From Legionella shakespearei DSM 23087 (GTDB lineage Bacteria; Pseudomonadota; Gammaproteobacteria; Legionellales; Legionellaceae): a stretch of DNA of 64,000 nucleotides. Position numbers and translations under genes: made by a program. Every line of letters begins with the position of its first letter. The first letter of the stretch is position 1. Below the pieces are notes generated by a model that saw only the letters and a list, made by a program, of their open reading frames with translations, searched no databases and was not told the DNA's origin. The DNA is taken from NCBI RefSeq assembly GCF_000373765.1, contig NZ_KB892383.1, positions 42,393-106,392 on the forward strand. Reading direction: 5' to 3'. Shown in pieces: positions 20,850 to 30,177 of the stretch.

Positions 20850-21065
20850 ACTTCCTCATCACCTCTTTGCCATTCCCGTAGCCCGGTCTTAATGGACGAC
20901 GTGAATCGGCTATCATCCGAAGCCAATTCCATCTGTGACCCGTACTGATTTGATACAAGAAAGCAGAATTGTCTACAGATTCCAAATAAAATGAAAGAGT
21001 ATGTAGATTCGATCCCTCGATTTGCGGTAAAGTTCTTATATTAAGTTTATTGAGTTTACCCCTTT

Positions 21066-24000
21066 ATGCAACAACGCTTTGTCCATTTGCGTGTCCATAC
21101 CGAATTTTCTTTAGTGGACGGTCTGGTACGCGTAAAACCATTAATGAAAGCACTGCCTTCACGAGGTATGTGTGCGATTGCTGTAACTGATTACTGCAAT
21201 CTTTTTGCTGCTGTAAAACATTTCAAAACAGCCGTTGATGGTGGAATCAAGCCTGTTATAGGCAGTGATATCCCTTGCCATGATCTCGAATTACCTGATA
21301 TTACTTCCTCTTTAGTCTTGCTATGCCTCAATAACATAGGCTATAAAAATCTGACTTGTCTGATTTCTAAAGCCTACCAGGAAGGACAATATCACGGCCA
21401 GCCCAGAGTGCAAAACCAATGGATTGCAGAGTATTCCGAAGGCTTAATTGCCTTATCTGGCGGAAAATTTGGTGACATTGGCCAGGCGATATTGGCTAAT
21501 GATTATGAGCTAGCAAAGCAACGCGCTTTAAAATGGAACAGTTTATTTCCGAATCGATTTTATATAGAACTTCAGCGCACCGGCAGGCCTGACGAAGAGC
21601 TTTACAATGAAAAAGCAGTAGCACTGGCTGATGAGTTGCAATTGCCCATAGTTGCAACCAATGATGTGCGCTTTATTGATAAAGAAGATTTTGAAGCACA
21701 TGAAGCCAGAGTCTGCATTCATGAAGGCTATACTTTGGCCGATCCGCGCCGGGTGCAACAATACAGTGCGCAACAGTATTTGCGTTCCGCTGAAGAAATG
21801 GAAGTGCTCTTTTCTGATTTGCCCAGCGCCATTCAAAATACAGTAGAAATCAGCAAGCGCTGCAGCGTCAAGATAGATCTTGGCAATAACTATTTGCCCA
21901 ATTTCCCTGTCCCTGAAGGCTCAACCATTGAACAATATTTATCGCACTTATCTGAGGTAGGTCTGGAAGATCGCTTACAGCAATTGTTCCGCAACAAAAC
22001 AGCAGAAGAGCTGCTTGAAATCAGAGTGGAATACGATAAACGGCTTCAGGTAGAGCTTGAAGTAATTAACAATATGGGCTTTCCCGGCTATTTCCTTATC
22101 GTTGCTGACTTTATTCAATGGGCAAAACAAAATGGTGTACCTGTAGGTCCCGGACGAGGTTCTGGTGCGGGTTCTCTTGTTGCTTATGCCTTGAAAATTA
22201 CGGATCTTGACCCTCTGGAATACGAACTGCTTTTTGAGCGTTTTCTTAATCCGGAACGGGTATCCATGCCTGACTTTGATATTGACTTCTGTATGGAAGG
22301 CCGTGACCGCGTTATTGAATATGTGGCGGAAAAATACGGCAGACAAAGTGTTTCGCAAATTATTACCTTTGGAACCATGGCGGCAAAAGCGGTGGTTCGC
22401 GATGTGGGAAGGGTCTTCGGACACCCTTATGGCTTTGTTGATAAATTAGCCAAATTAATTCCTTTTGAAATCGGCATTACGCTAAGTAAGGCTATGGAAC
22501 AAGAGCCCGAACTGAAACGGCGTTATGACGAAGAAGAAGAGGTAAAGGAACTCATTGACCTTGCTCTAAAGCTGGAAGGGATTACCCGAAATGCAGGAAA
22601 GCATGCGGGCGGTGTGGTTATTGCACCTTCATTACTTACCGATTTCACTGCAATTTATTGTGAAGAGGGTTCTACCCAAATAGTAAGCCAATTCGATAAA
22701 GATGACGTAGAAGCAGCAGGCCTGGTCAAGTTTGACTTCCTGGGGCTGAGGACGCTTACGATTATTGACTGGGCTTTGGCCATAGTAAACAAACAATTGG
22801 AAGAAGCAGGCCAACCGCCTATTGATATAAGTCAGATTCCGACAGACGATAAGGCAAGCTTTGATTTATTAAAAGCCTGTAAAACAACTGCGGTATTCCA
22901 GCTTGAATCACGTGGTATGAAAGAGTTGATTAACCGCCTGCAGCCTGATTGCTTTGAAGAAATCATCGCACTGGTGGCTTTATTCCGCCCCGGTCCATTA
23001 CAGTCGGGAATGGTGGACGATTTTATTGACCGTAAGCATGGCAGGGCTGTAGTAGATTATCCTCATCCTGATTTGGAACCCATTTTAAAACCAACTTATG
23101 GGGTTATTTTATACCAGGAACAGGTAATGCAGATTGCTCAGGTACTGGCGAATTATACCTTGGGCGCTGCGGATATGTTGCGGCGCGCCATGGGTAAGAA
23201 AAAACCTGAGGAAATGGCCAAGCAACGTGAAAGCTTCACTGTAGGTGCTACAGAACGAGGTGTAGATAAAGACGTCGCTACTTATATATTCGACTTGATG
23301 GAAAAATTTGCCGGTTACGGTTTTAACAAATCGCATTCTGCCGCCTATGCTCTGGTTGCATATCAGACTGCATGGTTAAAAGCACATTATCCTGCTGCCT
23401 TCATGGCTGCGGTTATGTCATCAGATATGGATAATACCGATAAGGTGGTGACCTTTAAAGATGAATGTATGCACATGAAATTAAAAGTGCAGCCGCCATC
23501 GATTAATGATTCCATGTACTCTTTTACGGTAAATAGTGAGGGCACCATTGTTTATGGTCTGGGGGCGATTAAGGGAGTAGGAGAAAATGCAATCGATTGC
23601 ATCATCCAGGAACGAATACAAAATGGTGAATATAAAGATTTGTACAGCTTTTGCCAAAGGCTGGATTTGCGAAAAGTAAACCGTCGGGTGCTGGAGGCTT
23701 TAATCAAAAGTGGTGCCTTTGATGACTGGGGTGTAGAGCGGGCAATATTGACGGCATCTCTGGAAAAAGCCTTGAAGGTTGCTGAAAAAGAACATCAAAA
23801 CCAGTCCAGCGGCCAATTTGATTTATTTTCCATCCTTGAAGACGATGCGAATGATCAGGAGTACGTATCCTGCAAGCCATGGTCCGAAGCTCAACGCCTG
23901 GAAGGGGAAAGGGAAGTTCTTGGTTTTTATCTCACCGGTCATCCTGCAGATCAATACCGACGGGAGTTCGGTGATTTTATTGTATCTATCAGTCAATTAA

Positions 24001-24512
24001 ATCCTTCCGTGCATAAAAAAGCGGTCATTTGTGCTCAGGTAACCGCGGTAAGAAAAATCATTACCAAGAGGGGTAAAAAGCTGGTCATTCTTGGTATGGA
24101 TGATTCTACTGCCCGCATGGATGTAGTGGTTTTTGGCGAGGTTTTTGATCTGTTTACAGAGCCATTGGCTTCTGGAGATATGTTAGTGGTTGAAGGTGAG
24201 GTGGCTCATGATGACTTCAGTGGCGGGGTTAAAATAACGGCTACACAATTACTAGGTATTCCTGCTGCCCGGACTAAATACGCCCGTTGCCTTGAATTAA
24301 AACTTAAACAGGCCAGCCAAACCATATTGCCTGCAATCCAGACCATGCTGAAATCTCATTCAGGACGTTGTGTTGTACAATTTGCTTATACCAATGAATA
24401 CGCAAAAGCCCAATTAAGCCTGGCACAGCAATGGCATGTGACCCCAAGTGACGAGTTGCTGGATCTTCTGGCCAATCTGCTTGGCGAAGAAGAAGTTCTG
24501 ATGCGGTATTAA
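21066..24512 (+). CDS. dnaE: DNA polymerase III alpha subunit
   Basis: The 1148-residue replicative polymerase (E. coli DnaE 1160). An N-terminal PHP domain starts at FVHLRVHTEFSLVDGLVR. The catalytic aspartates lie in MPDFDIDFCMEGRD (about residues 403 and 405). FGTMAAKAVVRDVGRV, a tandem HhH region, then an OB fold (VICAQVTAVRKIITKRGKK, near 985) and a C-terminal tau-binding region follow. No proofreading insertion, as expected for DnaE rather than PolC. It stands alone, convergent with the antiporter gene. Confidence 0.98.
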   Translation: MQQRFVHLRVHTEFSLVDGLVRVKPLMKALPSRGMCAIAVTDYCNLFAAVKHFKTAVDGGIKPVIGSDIPCHDLELPDITSSLVLLCLNNIGYKNLTCLISKAYQEGQYHGQPRVQNQWIAEYSEGLIALSGGKFGDIGQAILANDYELAKQRALKWNSLFPNRFYIELQRTGRPDEELYNEKAVALADELQLPIVATNDVRFIDKEDFEAHEARVCIHEGYTLADPRRVQQYSAQQYLRSAEEMEVLFSDLPSAIQNTVEISKRCSVKIDLGNNYLPNFPVPEGSTIEQYLSHLSEVGLEDRLQQLFRNKTAEELLEIRVEYDKRLQVELEVINNMGFPGYFLIVADFIQWAKQNGVPVGPGRGSGAGSLVAYALKITDLDPLEYELLFERFLNPERVSMPDFDIDFCMEGRDRVIEYVAEKYGRQSVSQIITFGTMAAKAVVRDVGRVFGHPYGFVDKLAKLIPFEIGITLSKAMEQEPELKRRYDEEEEVKELIDLALKLEGITRNAGKHAGGVVIAPSLLTDFTAIYCEEGSTQIVSQFDKDDVEAAGLVKFDFLGLRTLTIIDWALAIVNKQLEEAGQPPIDISQIPTDDKASFDLLKACKTTAVFQLESRGMKELINRLQPDCFEEIIALVALFRPGPLQSGMVDDFIDRKHGRAVVDYPHPDLEPILKPTYGVILYQEQVMQIAQVLANYTLGAADMLRRAMGKKKPEEMAKQRESFTVGATERGVDKDVATYIFDLMEKFAGYGFNKSHSAAYALVAYQTAWLKAHYPAAFMAAVMSSDMDNTDKVVTFKDECMHMKLKVQPPSINDSMYSFTVNSEGTIVYGLGAIKGVGENAIDCIIQERIQNGEYKDLYSFCQRLDLRKVNRRVLEALIKSGAFDDWGVERAILTASLEKALKVAEKEHQNQSSGQFDLFSILEDDANDQEYVSCKPWSEAQRLEGEREVLGFYLTGHPADQYRREFGDFIVSISQLNPSVHKKAVICAQVTAVRKIITKRGKKLVILGMDDSTARMDVVVFGEVFDLFTEPLASGDMLVVEGEVAHDDFSGGVKITATQLLGIPAARTKYARCLELKLKQASQTILPAIQTMLKSHSGRCVVQFAYTNEYAKAQLSLAQQWHVTPSDELLDLLANLLGEEEVLMRY

Positions 24513-24518
24513 AATACT

Positions 24519-24553
24519 GTAGCCTTGATTACGCTACGCTGCATCAAGGCTAC
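24519..24553. terminator. Hairpin between convergent dnaE and antiporter genes
   Basis: Stem GTAGCCTTGAT / ATCAAGGCTAC encloses a 13-base loop. It starts 7 bp after the dnaE stop and lies between two convergent genes, so it probably serves as a bidirectional terminator. It resembles family B at the outer GTAGCC and may be derived from it. Confidence 0.6.
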
Positions 24554-24580
24554 ACTTGTTTTAAATTAACCCTTCCTGCC

Positions 24581-26281
24581 TTATTCAGGCCGTGCGACAC
24601 CAAAGCGTTTCATAATATGGCGTGTCATTCCATTAGCAACTTCCCTTTCAGTGAAAAAGAATTTGCCTGGGATTTCACGCTTTAATAATAAAGCATCTTC
24701 CACATAAGGTGCACGAATAATGATTTCAATTTTAGGATTTAGCGTATTCGCAATACCTACCATCTGTCGCAATTTAAAAGTATCAGACAAAGCGATAACC
24801 AACATTCCTGCACGAGCAATATGAGCCTGGACCAGTACGTTCGGATCCGATGCATCACCCAGGACTGCAGCCAGTTTTCGTTCCCTTAATTTTTGCACCA
24901 GTTCACGGTTTTGCTCCACCACAACAAAGGGCATGCCTAAACGTGATAGGGTACGTTCTATACGCTTGCCAACGCGTCCATATCCCACCAAAACTACTTG
25001 TCCTGAAAGGTATTTTTCATCGGTTGACATGGGCAGGGCAAGCAATGGATCATCCGTACTTTCCAAAGCGCGTACCCATTTGAACTTGGCGCGCATCCAT
25101 TCCAGAGTTGGTTCCAGCACTTTAAATATAAAGGGATTAAGTGTTATAGAAATAAGGGCGCCAGCAAGAATCAAACCTCGTCCAGCCTCTGGCAACAAGC
25201 CTAAATGTACGCCAAGCCCCGCGAGAATAAAGGAAAACTCGCCAATTTGTGCAAGGCTTGCAGAAACAATCAGGGCTGTGTTGAGCGGATAGCGCAGAGC
25301 GAGTACCAATGCTGCTGCGGCAATTGATTTTCCAACCAGAATAATACCCACGACGGCAAGAACTTGTATGGGTTGCTCGATAAAAATATGGGGATTAAAC
25401 AGCATTCCAACCGCTACAAAAAACAAAACGGCAAAAGCGTCTCTGAACGGCAAAGATTCTTCAGCAGCACGGCGGCTGAATGAAGACTCCCTCATGATCA
25501 TGCCAGCAAAAAAAGCACCCAGAGCAAAGGACATTCCAAATATTTTCGATGCCGCAAAAGCGATACTGACCGCTGCAGCAATAACGCATAAAGTAAACAG
25601 TTCACGGGAACCGGTGCGGGCAATTTGCCACAGCAGTTTGGATAACAGACTGCGGCCTATTACCCACATGACACCTATAAAAGCGCATATTTTAAACAGG
25701 GTGATTCCCAGAAGAACCCCTATATTTTTGTCTGCAGTTGCTGCGGAATTGCCACCTAACCAGCCTGATAAAACGGGTAACAATACCAGAACAAGCACCA
25801 TGGCCAAGTCTTCAACGATTAGCCAGCTAATAGCAATTTGTCCATTTATAGAATTGAGTATGCCTTGTGATTCCAGCGCTCTTATCAAAACAACGGTACT
25901 GGCAACTGATAGTGAAAGTCCGAACACTAATGCGCCACCCAGACCCCATCCCCAGTACATGGCCATTCCACCACCAAGGCAACTCGCTACAAAAATCTGA
26001 ATTATTGCGCCGGGCAGGGCAACGTTACGCATTTTTAATAAATGATCCATGGAAAAATGCAATCCAACTCCAAACATCAATAGCATCACCCCAATTTCTG
26101 CAAGTTCAGCTGCTATTTCTGCATTGGCTACAAATCCTGGTGTGAAGGGGCCGATTATGATGCCCGCGAGCAAATAACCAACAAGAGTTGGCAATTTCAG
26201 TTTTACTGCAATAAAGCCCATGATTAAGGCAACACCTAGTGCAGTAGCTATTGTTGTTATTAAAGGTAAGCTATCATGCAT
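24581..26281 (-). CDS. CPA2 cation:proton antiporter, YbaL/KefB type
   Basis: Monovalent cation/proton antiporter with an N-terminal Na/H exchanger domain (about 12 membrane segments) and a C-terminal TrkA-N Rossmann domain (QVVLVGYGRVGKRIERTLSR). LVGYLLAGIIIGPFTPGFVA closely follows E. coli YbaL. The ATG at 26281 (MHDSLPLITTIA) is chosen over one nine codons upstream because YbaL-type proteins begin this way; the product is then 566 residues (E. coli YbaL 558). A potassium or sodium efflux role under redox or pH control is likely by family. Confidence 0.88.
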   Translation of the reverse strand: MHDSLPLITTIATALGVALIMGFIAVKLKLPTLVGYLLAGIIIGPFTPGFVANAEIAAELAEIGVMLLMFGVGLHFSMDHLLKMRNVALPGAIIQIFVASCLGGGMAMYWGWGLGGALVFGLSLSVASTVVLIRALESQGILNSINGQIAISWLIVEDLAMVLVLVLLPVLSGWLGGNSAATADKNIGVLLGITLFKICAFIGVMWVIGRSLLSKLLWQIARTGSRELFTLCVIAAAVSIAFAASKIFGMSFALGAFFAGMIMRESSFSRRAAEESLPFRDAFAVLFFVAVGMLFNPHIFIEQPIQVLAVVGIILVGKSIAAAALVLALRYPLNTALIVSASLAQIGEFSFILAGLGVHLGLLPEAGRGLILAGALISITLNPFIFKVLEPTLEWMRAKFKWVRALESTDDPLLALPMSTDEKYLSGQVVLVGYGRVGKRIERTLSRLGMPFVVVEQNRELVQKLRERKLAAVLGDASDPNVLVQAHIARAGMLVIALSDTFKLRQMVGIANTLNPKIEIIIRAPYVEDALLLKREIPGKFFFTEREVANGMTRHIMKRFGVARPE

Positions 26282-26407
26282 GAATCGTTCTCTCAAATTC
26301 TTCCACATTTGAGAGTATATCCTGGGGTCGAAAAAGTAAAGACGCGAATTTAGTTGGTAGAATGTGGAACCTGTATCAGGAGGTAGCCAGGAACTGTCTC
26401 CGAGCTT

Positions 26408-26497
26408 CCCGTATTACGGCTATCGCCTAATACGGGCTACAGTTTTGATGTAGCATCCGGCTCGTAGCCTGTATTAGGCGGTAGCCGTAATACAGGG
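26408..26497. repeat. Two adjacent family B half-palindromes
   Basis: Two hairpins, 26408-26440 (CCCGTATTACGGCTATCGCC...GGGCTAC) and 26464-26497 (GTAGCCTGTATTAGGCGG...TACAGGG), are separated by 23 bp. The second overlaps the end of the next minus-strand gene and provides its last codons and stop. Confidence 0.75.
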
Positions 26498-27337
26498 TCT
26501 CTTTTGTGCCAGGTGTTCTGGTATGGCTATTCCCCTGGTGCCGCATTCTTCTACGAAATTATCCATAATGCTATCCAATCCAGTCAACTTTCCGGTTTGT
26601 CTCAGACGGGTTTGCAGTATTTTGCCTAATTGGCTGCCCTTACCAAAGGTTTCAGAAGATATAGAAAGCAAAACCAGATTGGCAGCACTTTGTTTTAATT
26701 GTTTTACAAGATCTTCAGTCAAAGAGCTGTTGTTCTGGCAATATTCCTCAACCTGCTCCAAAAACTTTAACTCATCTTCACGGGACTTTTGCTGAAAAAA
26801 TCGTTTGATTGGCAATTTAAAGAACCCAATACATCCACTGCCGTAGTCTTCTTCATAAGCTTCATTATATTCCTGTCGGATATGGGCAAGACTAAAGGGG
26901 GTGGGTAAATAAAATGTTGGGTCATAATGACTTTTTATGCTTTGTTCAATTTGCATTTGAGCGGTGTGAATTGCTTCTTCATGTTCTTTCTCGGCTGAGT
27001 CACCATTTACGATAGACCTGATTGCGTTATAAATCACTATGGACAGAAAACGTATGATATCAAGGCGAATAATTGGTTCTATCGCCTTATTATTAATGGG
27101 TTGGCCTCCGGCTTTTATAACCGACAATTCCAGACTCAATCCTTTGATAAATTTTAAATATTCTTCTGTTTGGAGCCCTGTGGCACAGGCATCATCATAT
27201 TGCTTTCGCAGATTTAAAAGCAGCGTCCTGTAAGCAAAATTATTAATATCATCATTGGACGTTGGTGCTACACCTCTACTGTTGATAAATGCAGCAATTG
27301 TTCTGTAATTGTTTAACAAATTCTTTTTATTAGACAT
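26474..27337 (-). CDS. Unknown protein whose C-terminus is encoded in a repeat
   Basis: A 287-residue, mostly helical, soluble protein with no recognisable domain, signal peptide or membrane span. There are stretches of mixed charge (KSREDELKFLEQVEEYCQNN) and a short aromatic/hydrophobic patch (GCIGFFKLPIKRFF). The last eight residues (RPCITATA) and the stop lie inside a family B palindrome, so the original C-terminus may have been replaced. Codon use resembles neighbours. It might be a Legionella-specific protein; no function can be given. Confidence 0.55.
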   Translation of the reverse strand: MSNKKNLLNNYRTIAAFINSRGVAPTSNDDINNFAYRTLLLNLRKQYDDACATGLQTEEYLKFIKGLSLELSVIKAGGQPINNKAIEPIIRLDIIRFLSIVIYNAIRSIVNGDSAEKEHEEAIHTAQMQIEQSIKSHYDPTFYLPTPFSLAHIRQEYNEAYEEDYGSGCIGFFKLPIKRFFQQKSREDELKFLEQVEEYCQNNSSLTEDLVKQLKQSAANLVLLSISSETFGKGSQLGKILQTRLRQTGKLTGLDSIMDNFVEECGTRGIAIPEHLAQKRPCITATA

Positions 27338-27481
27338 GGAAACAACCTGAATAATTCGTTAAAAATTGCATTTATTACACACAAAAGCATATATATCAAT
27401 TATTTGTTTAGAGAATAATGCAATCAGTACAAAATATGTTGTTGTTCAAATTGGAGCAACCGCAAACTTAAACGGTTTGAC

Positions 27482-27563
27482 GTGATCCCTGGCCAAGCGC
27501 TGCTCCGCCGTCCCTCAGCTTGTCCGCGGGACGGTGGAACTGTGGAGCTAAGGCCGGGATCAC
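27482..27563. repeat. Palindrome between two unknown genes (family D-like)
   Basis: Outer arms GTGATCCCTGGCC and GGCCGGGATCAC (one-base bulge) enclose inner arms CCGTCCC / GGGACGG with the CAGCTTGTCCGCGGG core seen in the opp insertion. It lies downstream of the gene at 27574-28812 and could end its transcription. Confidence 0.7.
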
Positions 27564-27573
27564 ATGTGAGAAG

Positions 27574-28812
27574 TTAAAGTGTTGGAACCAGGGGCGCTGT
27601 CTCTTCTGGCGCTGCCTCTTTCTTCATTAATTCAAACTGGGCTTTTAATTCAGCCAAAACTTCAGGAGGAAGTTGCAATCCTGTTTCAGGCACCTCTACT
27701 TCTTTTCCATCCATGTATATTTTGCCATCTTCTTTTAGTTCTATGGATTTTTGTTCGTAACCTTCCGGTAACTGGTCAAGAGGTGTTACCTCTATAACAA
27801 TACCATTCATCATTGTTTTACCATCGGCGATGCGGATGCCTGTGGAAGTATTTTCATAATGACCATAAGCAGCAATTAATGCTACTGTCTTCCACACCAT
27901 ACGGTAAACCCAATCCATGGGTAATCCAATAGCCATGCCCACACCTTGCCCCGCAATTCCCATCACAGTTCCGAGGACGTGTGCCATGCTGACACTGCAT
28001 AAGCCAGAGATTAATTTTCCAGCAATAACCTGAGAAAACAGAGCAACACCCATGGGGCCAGCTGGGCCAAGCATCAATAGCGTGCTGCCAATCAGAGCGG
28101 TAGCCTGGAACTTGGTAGACATCAAGCGGGTTGAATTGCTTATCATATCCCCACTGAGAAATCCTATGGTTGCTCCGGTATAAGAGAATGCAGCACCAAA
28201 CATAGGTTGGGTAATTGACGTGATAGGGTAGTTTGTATAAGGATTTACACTGACTTTCTTTATACTCGCATTACTTAAAAACATTGAAAATTTATTCCAC
28301 TCAGCTTCAGAAATGGGTTTCATATGTGCTTTGCGTAAGGCAATATTGGCATCATCCAAAGCGGATATTGACGAGTTAATGATGCGATTTGCTGCCAGGA
28401 AACAGATTTCCTTATCCTCATCATCCAGATAATTTTCACTGTTTATTCCTAAACTCTTATCGATTAAACGATAAAGTGCCGAATTTGATTTCGGACTCGA
28501 AATTTGTGATTGAACAAAGAGGCATGCTGCAATAATTACTCTTGAGGCAGTTAAATTAGCCTGCCATTGTTCTGCCGTACATATTTCTTCTTCTTTCATT
28601 AAATTGGCTGAAAGGACTACCAGCATTTTTTCTATAAATTTGGTTTGGCTATCGCGTGCGACAACATCTGTGCCTCCAAAAAAGGTGGGAACACCAATTA
28701 ATGATGGGGTTTCGTCTAAATTTACTTTTCTTTCAGTCTGATAGTCACCACGCAAAAAATGAAGACTGGTTAAAAGACCGGCTGGAAGAACGTATCGCAT
28801 AATTAACCTCAT
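27574..28812 (-). CDS. Unknown protein with hydrophobic central region
   Basis: A 412-residue protein not matched to a named family. The N-terminus has one hydrophobic stretch (MRYVLPAGLLTSLHFL). A helical domain (about 55-180) follows, then a Gly/Ala-rich hydrophobic region (about 205-310: FQATALIGSTLLMLGPAGPM and later GTVMGIAGQGVGMAIGLPMD) that could cross or insert in membranes. A soluble C-terminal tail is rich in Glu and Pro (EAAPEETAPLVPTL). The Glu-rich end recalls Dot/Icm translocation signals, an inference only. The start could also be Met at 28800. Confidence 0.55.
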   Translation of the reverse strand: MRLIMRYVLPAGLLTSLHFLRGDYQTERKVNLDETPSLIGVPTFFGGTDVVARDSQTKFIEKMLVVLSANLMKEEEICTAEQWQANLTASRVIIAACLFVQSQISSPKSNSALYRLIDKSLGINSENYLDDEDKEICFLAANRIINSSISALDDANIALRKAHMKPISEAEWNKFSMFLSNASIKKVSVNPYTNYPITSITQPMFGAAFSYTGATIGFLSGDMISNSTRLMSTKFQATALIGSTLLMLGPAGPMGVALFSQVIAGKLISGLCSVSMAHVLGTVMGIAGQGVGMAIGLPMDWVYRMVWKTVALIAAYGHYENTSTGIRIADGKTMMNGIVIEVTPLDQLPEGYEQKSIELKEDGKIYMDGKEVEVPETGLQLPPEVLAELKAQFELMKKEAAPEETAPLVPTL

Positions 28813-29289
28813 ATCCGTTGAAAAAATTCCTTATGAATTTTTATCTTACTTATTCATTGGTTAAATGCAATCTTATTTGGTTACTTTTTACTAATTTGTT
28901 GCAATGATTAGAAATAAATGGATTTTATTTTAAAATTAACCTCTTGAAATGATGACTTTTTTAAAGGTTATGGTACTTTTACGGAATCTGGCGCCCCTGG
29001 CACGTCATCCTGAGTGAGGCACGGAATGGTTTTGTACCACCTTGAAGGAGATCCTTCGCGCAAAGAGACGCGCTCAGGACGACGTGCCTTGTTGCGATGT
29101 TTTGCAATCGCACGTCATCCTGAGTGAAGCGAAGGATCTCCTGAATGAGGCACGGAATGGTGGTTTTGTACCACCTGAAGGAGATCCTTCGTGCAAATAG
29201 ACACACTCAGGACGACGTAGAATAGGGATGTAGGCCATGGCAGGGATTAACAGCCAAAGAATTATAGTTAGATTTGTGAGAACAATACC
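28813..29289. repeat. Intergenic region with family C repeat cluster
   Basis: The first part (28813-28980) is AT-rich and should hold the promoter of the minus-strand unknown gene. From about 28995 to 29220 there are four partial copies of the CGTCATCCTGAGTGA / GGAGATCCTTCG(C/T)G family C motif in alternating orientation, separated by the duplicated phrase GAGGCACGGAATGGT. This looks like tandem duplication inside a repeat. No gene is supported. Confidence 0.75.
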
Positions 29290-30177
29290 ATGATTGCACT
29301 AATCAACAACATCAGCAGGGCAGGATACATGGACAGATTAATCAATTATTTCTCGTTGCTTCGTGTCCCACACTGGAGTAAATCCGTATTCGTCATGCTG
29401 GGGTTCATTTATACGCCAATTCCGGGATATTTTATTCCTGCACTGTTGGCTTCTCTGGCCTTTTGCCTGATCTCAAGTGCAGTGTACATTTACAACGACA
29501 TACAAGACCGGACTGAAGACAGCTTACACCCGCATAAATGCCGCAGACCCATAGCCAGTGACCGGGTTTCAGTTACAGATGCAATCTTTCTTCTGTTTTT
29601 ACTTTTGTTTACCGGGCTCACATTGGGGTGGTTAATATCAAAACAGTTGGCAATCATTTTAACCGTTTATCTGCTAATCAACATTGCCTATAACCATCTG
29701 TTAAAATTATTACCTGTTTTTGATGTTGCCTGCATTGCTACCGGATTTATGTTACGTGTTTTGGCTGGAACTGTAGGTATAGGCATTGCCCTTTCTGGCT
29801 GGTTATTAGTTGCTGCAACTTTATTAAGTTTATTTATTGCCTTAAACAAGCGTCGTTTGGAAATGCAGTTAGGATTAAAAAATTCTACCCGAAAGGTTCT
29901 GAAGAAATACGACCCTGCATTACTTAGTATGCTTATAACAGCGACTGGCATAGCTACTTTCATTACCTATCTGGCGTACATTATTTTTGCCCGAGATGAG
30001 TCCTTTTACTTTGTTTTAACCTTACCCTTTGCAGCTATTGCTTTGTGGCGTTTTGCCGGACTTGCCGCCGTGGATGTGGATAATGATGATCCTATTAATG
30101 TGTTTATCTATGATCATTTATCACGCATGAATTTTTGGTGTTTTGTCATCTTGACCTCTATGGCATTAACCAGATGA
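29290..30177 (+). CDS. UbiA-family polyprenyl-phosphate phosphoribosyltransferase-like protein
   Basis: A 295-residue membrane protein of the UbiA prenyltransferase superfamily with about nine hydrophobic helices. The first Asp-rich motif NDIQDRTED matches NDxxDxxxD. RVLAGTVGIGIALSGWLLVA and LFIALNKRRLEM resemble decaprenyl-phosphate phosphoribose (DPPR) synthase, which moves phosphoribose from PRPP to a polyprenyl phosphate, rather than the ubiquinone enzyme. The downstream glycosyltransferase overlaps by 4 bp (ATGA). A second possible start is Met at 29329. DPPR activity is inferred from motifs only. Confidence 0.72.
   Translation: MIALINNISRAGYMDRLINYFSLLRVPHWSKSVFVMLGFIYTPIPGYFIPALLASLAFCLISSAVYIYNDIQDRTEDSLHPHKCRRPIASDRVSVTDAIFLLFLLLFTGLTLGWLISKQLAIILTVYLLINIAYNHLLKLLPVFDVACIATGFMLRVLAGTVGIGIALSGWLLVAATLLSLFIALNKRRLEMQLGLKNSTRKVLKKYDPALLSMLITATGIATFITYLAYIIFARDESFYFVLTLPFAAIALWRFAGLAAVDVDNDDPINVFIYDHLSRMNFWCFVILTSMALTR

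Noticed and set aside
25368..26000. 210-codon antisense frame in the antiporter gene
   Set aside because: Shadow of a clear CPA2 membrane protein; it has no motif of its own.
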